DNA from: Frankiaceae bacterium | GTDB lineage: Bacteria > Actinomycetota > Actinomycetes > JADGOU01 | Assembly: GCA_017882835.1 (NCBI GenBank) | Contig: JADGOU010000093.1 | Coordinates: 1-9,342 of the forward strand | Reading direction: 5' to 3' | Length of the DNA: 9,342 nt | Shown: positions 6,905 to 9,342 of the stretch, one piece after another | How the letters are laid out: every line of letters starts with the position of its first letter | Numbering within the stretch: position 1 is the first letter of the stretch | Made by a program: the position numbers and the translations under genes | The notes under the pieces: model-generated | Database searches by the model: none | What the model saw: the letters and a program-made list of their open reading frames with translations, nothing else | Told to the model about the DNA's origin: nothing

Positions 6905-7141
6905 TCAGTCCTCCGGGGTGACTCGGGCCGGCACCTGACCGGCGTATTTCTTGTGCACTGCCTGCTTGCTGATCTCGAGCGCCTCGGCGACGTCCTGCCA
7001 GGACCAGCCCTGCCGGCGGGCGTTGTCGACCTGCAGTGCCTCGAGCCGTTCGGCCAGCCGACGTAGCGCGAAAGCGGCCCGCAAGCCGGTCCGCGCGTCC
7101 GGACTGCTGGCGGCCACCGCCAACGCGGTCGTCTCACTCAT
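6905..7141 (-). CDS. Small helix-turn-helix DNA-binding protein
   Basis: This 78-aa protein has a long N-terminal helix (about residues 18-42, LRAAFALRRLAERLEALQVDN) that could serve dimerisation. A helix-turn-helix follows at 46-66 (WSWQDVAEALEISKQAVHKKY), where SKQAVHKK looks like the recognition helix, similar to sigma-70 region 4-like HTH proteins. No other domain is present. It is the first gene of the operon with the Clp-N repeat protein. The start ATG at 7141 has no ribosome binding site, but the promoter places transcription start at or next to the A of this ATG, so the mRNA is probably leaderless. Two matching inverted repeats overlap the promoter and are the natural candidate binding sites for this protein (autoregulation, inferred). 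It may equally regulate the divergent rpe. Confidence 0.88.
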   Translation of the reverse strand: MSETTALAVAASSPDARTGLRAAFALRRLAERLEALQVDNARRQGWSWQDVAEALEISKQAVHKKYAGQVPARVTPED

Positions 7142-7143
7142 GC

Positions 7144-7159
7144 GTCAACCATAGTTGAC
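7144..7159. promoter_or_regulatory. Operator-like inverted repeat 1, over the -10 box
   Basis: GTCAAC-CATA-GTTGAC is a perfect 6-bp inverted repeat with a 4-bp spacer. It covers the -10 hexamer and ends two bases from the HTH start codon. Binding here would block RNA polymerase. Confidence 0.7.
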
Positions 7160-7177
7160 TTACGTCCAAGGCGTCAA
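7148..7177 (-). promoter_or_regulatory. Promoter of the HTH-Clp-N operon, leaderless
   Basis: On the minus strand a -35 box TTGACG (7177-7172) and a -10 box TATGGT (7153-7148) are separated by 18 nt. Six bases (TGACGC) then lead to the A of ATG at 7141, the expected position of +1. This is a good match to the housekeeping sigma consensus and to the leaderless layout common in Actinomycetota. Confidence 0.7.
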
Positions 7178-7188
7178 CAGATGTTGCC
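7173..7188. promoter_or_regulatory. Operator-like inverted repeat 2, over the -35 box
   Basis: GTCAAC-AGAT-GTTGCC has the same half-sites and spacing as the copy at 7144-7159 with one deviating base. The left half-site supplies most of the -35 hexamer. Centre-to-centre distance between the two copies is 29 bp. Confidence 0.65.
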
Positions 7189-7220
7189 GATGGCTGGCGC
7201 AAGACATACCGCGGCCGTCG

Positions 7221-7226
7221 TACAGT
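7221..7226 (+). promoter_or_regulatory. Possible -10 box for rpe
   Basis: TACAGT fits the TAnnnT pattern and would start transcription near 7233, where the tandem hairpin repeat of the rpe leader begins. No recognisable -35 box precedes it. The operator pair of the divergent operon ends 33 bp upstream. Confidence 0.3.
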
Positions 7227-7232
7227 GCGGCC

Positions 7233-7260
7233 GTCTCGCCGAGACCGTCTCGCCGAGACC
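7233..7260 (+). repeat. Tandem 14-bp repeat in the rpe leader
   Basis: GTCTCGCCGAGACC occurs twice in tandem (7233-7246 and 7247-7260). Each copy is itself an inverted repeat (GTCTC-GCC-GAGAC), so the leader could form two small adjacent hairpins. They end six bases before the rpe ribosome binding site. A degenerate third start (GTTTCGAG) follows. Confidence 0.75.
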
Positions 7261-7279
7261 GTTTCGAGGAGTGTCTGCC

Positions 7280-7957
7280 GTGGCCGCCCAGCTAGCGCCG
7301 AGCATCCTGGCCGCAGACTTTGCCCGGCTCGCGGATGCGGCGGCGGCCGTGGCCGGCGTCGCCGACTGGCTGCACATCGACGTGATGGACAACCACTTCG
7401 TACCCAACCTGACGCTCGGGCTGCCGGTCGTGCAGAGCCTGTTGGCCGCGACGGCGCTGCCGCTGGACTGCCACCTGATGATTGACGACCCGGACCGATG
7501 GGCCCCCGGCTACGCCGAAGCCGGGGCGGGCAGCGTCACCATCCACGCCGAGGCCGCCGCCGACCCGGTGGCCACGGCGCGCGCCATCCGGGCGACCGGC
7601 GCCAGGGCCGGGCTGGCGGTCAAGCCCGGCACGGCGCTGACGCCGTACGCCGATCTGCTCGCGGAGTTCGACCTGCTGCTGGTGATGACCGTGGAGCCCG
7701 GCTTCGGGGGCCAGGCCTTCATCGCCGAGATGCTGCCCAAGGTGGCGCGGGCGCGGTCGCTGGTGCAGGGCTCGGGCCTGGCGGTCTGGGTGCAGGTCGA
7801 CGGCGGCATCGACGCCGAGTCGATCGAGCGGTGCGCCGAGGCGGGGGCGGACGTGTTCGTTGCGGGTTCGGCCGTGTACGGCGCGGCGGACCCGGCGGCG
7901 GCGGTTACGCAGCTGCGGACGGCGGCGGAGCGGGCCATGCGCCGCCGCCCAGCCTGA
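7280..7957 (+). CDS. rpe: Ribulose-phosphate 3-epimerase
   Basis: Interconverts D-ribulose 5-phosphate and D-xylulose 5-phosphate in the pentose phosphate pathway. It is a 225-aa TIM barrel with the expected motifs: APSILAADFARL (6-17), HIDVMDNHFVPN (32-43) with H32 and D34, DCHLMI (63-68) with H65, MTVEPGFGGQAF (136-147), and VDGGID (173-178) with D174. H32, D34, H65 and D174 are the metal and catalytic residues. The phosphate-binding end VFVAGSAVYGA (192-202) is intact. GTG at 7280 has AGGAG eight bases upstream and gives the family length. A start at 7181 would add 33 residues translated from promoter and repeat DNA and is rejected. Rpe is divergent from the HTH operon. It lies upstream of ribD, and ribulose 5-phosphate feeds the RibB step of riboflavin synthesis, a plausible functional link. 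Confidence 0.96.
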   Translation: MAAQLAPSILAADFARLADAAAAVAGVADWLHIDVMDNHFVPNLTLGLPVVQSLLAATALPLDCHLMIDDPDRWAPGYAEAGAGSVTIHAEAAADPVATARAIRATGARAGLAVKPGTALTPYADLLAEFDLLLVMTVEPGFGGQAFIAEMLPKVARARSLVQGSGLAVWVQVDGGIDAESIERCAEAGADVFVAGSAVYGAADPAAAVTQLRTAAERAMRRRPA

Positions 7958-7981
7958 CCCGCCCATACTGACCGGTCGCGA

Positions 7982-8040
7982 CCCCGCGTCCCCGCGCCCC
8001 GCGTCCCCGCGTCCCGCGCCCCCCGTCCCCGCGTCCCCGC
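7982..8040. repeat. Degenerate CCCCGCGT tandem repeat with G-quadruplex potential
   Basis: Eight units of about 8 bp run head to tail (7982, 7990, 7997, 8005, 8013, 8019, 8027, 8035). They give eight C-runs of three or more, separated by only 2-4 bases. The minus strand therefore has enough G-runs for two G-quadruplexes. The tract begins 24 bases after the rpe stop and has no coding signal. Length variation between strains is likely. Confidence 0.8.
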
Positions 8041-8046
8041 CAAACT

Positions 8047-8105
8047 CCGATGTTGAGCACCCGTGCGTATCCCGCGCGGCGATCCGCACCTGGGCTCAAC
8101 ATCGG
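8047..8105. repeat. 59-nt nested inverted repeat
   Basis: CCGATGTTGAGC (8047-8058) and GCTCAACATCGG (8094-8105) are perfect 12-bp arms. Within the 35-nt interior, GTGCG (8063-8067) pairs with CGCAC (8085-8089) around CCGCGCGG (8072-8079), itself a palindrome. It may terminate rpe transcription, but no T-run follows. Its size and design resemble the element at 6222-6283, though the sequence differs. Confidence 0.6.
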
Positions 8106-8114
8106 CGGGACGCA

Positions 8115-8165
8115 GGCGCGAGCGAGTGCAGCGCGCTGATGGCGCGAGGGAGTGTCACTCGCGAG
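8115..8165 (+). repeat. Direct 14-bp repeats and small hairpin upstream of the riboswitch
   Basis: GGCGCGAGCGAGTG (8115-8128) recurs as GGCGCGAGGGAGTG (8141-8154), 13 of 14 bases identical, with a 26-bp period. The second copy runs into GAGTG-T-CACTC (8150-8160), followed by the palindrome CTCGCGAG (8158-8165). These lie where the promoter of the riboflavin transcript should be. No clear -35/-10 pair is seen; CAAGAT (8196-8201) is a weak -10 candidate. Confidence 0.5.
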
Positions 8166-8224
8166 GGGTTTTCGACGGCGCGCCGCCGGGCGTGTCAAGA
8201 TGTGCCGGCAATGCAGCGAAGCAC

Positions 8225-8350
8225 GCGCGCTCCGGGGTCGGTGCAACTCCGAACCGGCGGTGACAGTCCGCGACCCGGCCGCCTCGGCGGTTGGTTGACC
8301 CGGTGGAACTCCGGGACCGACGGTGAAAGTCCGGATGGGAGGCAGCGCGC
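8225..8350 (+). ncRNA. FMN riboswitch (RFN element)
   Basis: The conserved RFN core is easily read: GGGTCGGTGCAACTCC (8235-8250), CCGGCGGTGACAGTCCGCGA (8254-8273), a variable arm (8275-8299), then CCGGTGGAACTCCGGGACCG (8300-8319), ACGGTGAAAGTCC (8320-8332) and GGATGGGAGGCAG (8333-8345). The closing P1 stem is GCGCGCT (8225-8231) with AGCGCGC (8344-8350). It binds flavin mononucleotide and turns off the downstream riboflavin genes when FMN is plentiful. It stands directly ahead of ribD, the expected target. Confidence 0.97.
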
Positions 8351-8440
8351 GGGCGCCGAGCCGCCGCGCCGCCGGGCGAGCACCCGGAGGCGCCCAGCGG
8401 TCGGCTATCGCCGTGCGCGGCCGGCCGACTGCAGGCCGGC
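8351..8440 (+). terminator. GC-rich expression platform of the FMN riboswitch
   Basis: Two strong hairpins follow the aptamer: GGGCGCC (8351-8357) with GGCGCCC (8389-8395), and GCCGGCC (8420-8426) with GGCCGGC (8434-8440, loop of 7). Neither is followed by a T-run. Either could be a tail-less terminator, or an antisequestor/sequestor pair acting on the ribD ribosome binding site at 8497-8502. The first hairpin abuts the 3' strand of P1, so the two could exclude each other. About 70 nt of unstructured-looking leader follows before ribD. Confidence 0.4.
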
Positions 8441-8511
8441 GCGCCGGTCGCCCGCGTCCTCTCGCCCGTCACCGGCCAGCGCGCTCGAGTGAGCGCGGGA
8501 GGTGGCTGGGC

Positions 8512-9342
8512 GTGAGGGCGGCAACGAAGCGGCCGGAGTCCGGCGACCGTGCCGGCGCTTGCGCGGCGGAGCGGGCCGCGATGAGCCGGGCGATCGAGCT
8601 GGCCGCCCTTGGCCTCGGCACCACCAGTCCCAACCCGGTGGTCGGCTGCGTGATCTTGGACCGGACCGGCGCGGTGGTCGGCGAGGGCTACCACGCCGCC
8701 GCCGGTGGACCACACGCCGAGGTGGTCGCCCTGGCCGGCGCGGGCGTCCGCGCCACCGGCGGCACTGCCGTGGTCACCCTGGAGCCCTGTCACCACACCG
8801 GCCGCACCGGCCCGTGCACCGCCGCGCTGCTCGCCGCCGGCATCGTCCGGGTCGTGTCCGCCGTGGCGGACCCGAACCCCGCCGCCACCGGGGGAGCCGC
8901 CGCTCTGCGGGCCGCCGGCGTCGACGTGGTCGGCGACGTGCACACCGCGGAGGCGGCCCGCGGCAACGAGGCGTGGCTGCTCGCCGTACGCGAAGGGCGT
9001 CCGTTCGTCACTTGGAAGTACGCCGCCTCGCTGGACGGCCAGGTGGCGGCCGCCGACGGCAGCTCACAGTGGATCACTTCAGCCGCCGCCCGGGCCGACG
9101 TGCACCGGCTCCGGGCACGCTCCGACGCCGTCATCGCCGGCGTCGGCACCGTGCTGGCCGATGACCCGGCGCTGACGGCCCGCCCGGACGGGACCACCCT
9201 CGACCGCCAGCCACTCCGGGTTGTGGTCGACAGCTGCGCCCGGACGCCGCTCACCGCGGGGGTCCTCGGCGGCTCCGCCCGGACGCTGGTCGCGGTCACT
9301 GCGGATGCGCCAGCGCAGCGGGTCGACGCCCTGCGCCGAACC
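8512..9342 (+). CDS. ribD: Bifunctional riboflavin deaminase/reductase RibD (3' end beyond window)
   Basis: Catalyses two early steps of riboflavin synthesis: zinc-dependent deamination of the pyrimidine intermediate, then NADPH-dependent reduction of its ribosyl group. The first 277 codons are present and the frame is open at the window edge. The deaminase domain has SPNPVVGCV (39-47), the zinc site HAE (68-70, H68 ligand, E70 catalytic) and PCHHTGRTGPC (92-102, C93 and C102 ligands). The reductase domain starts around residue 163 (RPFVTWKYAASLDGQVA, then SSQWITS and GVGTVLADDPALTAR). The GTG start at 8512 is supported by GGGAGG at 8497-8502, nine bases upstream; ATG at 8581 lacks a comparable site. 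A non-conserved 24-residue N-terminal tail results. Expression is controlled by the FMN riboswitch upstream, and ribE, ribAB and ribH probably follow outside the window. Confidence 0.95.
   Translation, partial: MRAATKRPESGDRAGACAAERAAMSRAIELAALGLGTTSPNPVVGCVILDRTGAVVGEGYHAAAGGPHAEVVALAGAGVRATGGTAVVTLEPCHHTGRTGPCTAALLAAGIVRVVSAVADPNPAATGGAAALRAAGVDVVGDVHTAEAARGNEAWLLAVREGRPFVTWKYAASLDGQVAAADGSSQWITSAAARADVHRLRARSDAVIAGVGTVLADDPALTARPDGTTLDRQPLRVVVDSCARTPLTAGVLGGSARTLVAVTADAPAQRVDALRRT

Noticed and set aside
6325..7137. Long version of the Clp-N protein starting at 7137
   Set aside because: The first 78 residues are the HTH gene read in the wrong frame; ATG at 6903 has an ideal ribosome binding site. 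Kept only as a finding about frame openness.
7181..7279. Upstream start for rpe at 7181
   Set aside because: It would translate operator-adjacent DNA and the tandem hairpin repeats and exceed family length; GTG at 7280 has a proper ribosome binding site.
7982..8040. CRISPR-like repeat array
   Set aside because: The units are about 8 bp with no spacers; it is a simple tandem repeat.
7860..8492. 210-aa plus-strand ORF covering the riboswitch
   Set aside because: It runs through the low-complexity tract, the inverted repeat and the FMN aptamer, so it is not a protein gene.
8155..8943. 262-aa minus-strand ORF opposite the riboswitch and ribD
   Set aside because: Antisense to a canonical aptamer and a recognised enzyme, with no motif.

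Overview
The window reads as chromosome of a high-GC Actinomycetota. The GC content is very high, coding regions show strong G/C bias at third codon positions, and GTG starts are common. The gene order priA-def-fmt-rsmB-rpe-ribD is the usual actinobacterial one, and the PriA is the actinobacterial type that keeps its zinc-binding cysteines but has lost the helicase motifs. I cannot place it more finely without a search.

Left edge (1-1119): the N-terminal part of an IS66-family transposase runs off the window on the minus strand. A probable element end lies at 534. After it comes lower-GC non-coding DNA with a tandem 10-bp repeat and a 48-bp palindrome broken at one base pair. Facing the palindrome is a possible small minus-strand gene or gene remnant. 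This is the accessory, disturbed part of the window.

Centre, plus strand (1120-6157): priA, def, fmt and rsmB. The def-fmt-rsmB genes are nearly contiguous (3-nt and 1-nt gaps). They serve formyl-methionine initiation (Fmt adds the formyl group, Def removes it) and 16S rRNA m5C methylation, beside the replication-restart protein.

Minus-strand two-gene operon (7141 down to 6325): a 78-aa helix-turn-helix protein followed, after one base, by a 192-aa protein made of two Clp N-terminal repeats with no ATPase. Together they resemble a ClpC2-like protein split in two. The promoter has consensus-like -35 and -10 boxes and would give a leaderless mRNA. Each box is covered by a copy of the inverted repeat GTCAAC-N4-GTTG(A/C)C, which points to autorepression. 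This is the most interesting unit in the window. It converges on rsmB, with a 62-nt nested hairpin between, and diverges from rpe.

Right part, plus strand (7280-9342): rpe, then about 550 nt of structured non-coding DNA, then ribD, which runs off the right edge. The non-coding stretch holds an eight-copy degenerate CCCCGCGT repeat with G-quadruplex potential on the minus strand, a 59-nt nested inverted repeat, a pair of 14-bp direct repeats, a clear FMN riboswitch (RFN element) and its GC-rich expression platform. Rpe acts on ribulose 5-phosphate, which is also a precursor in riboflavin synthesis.
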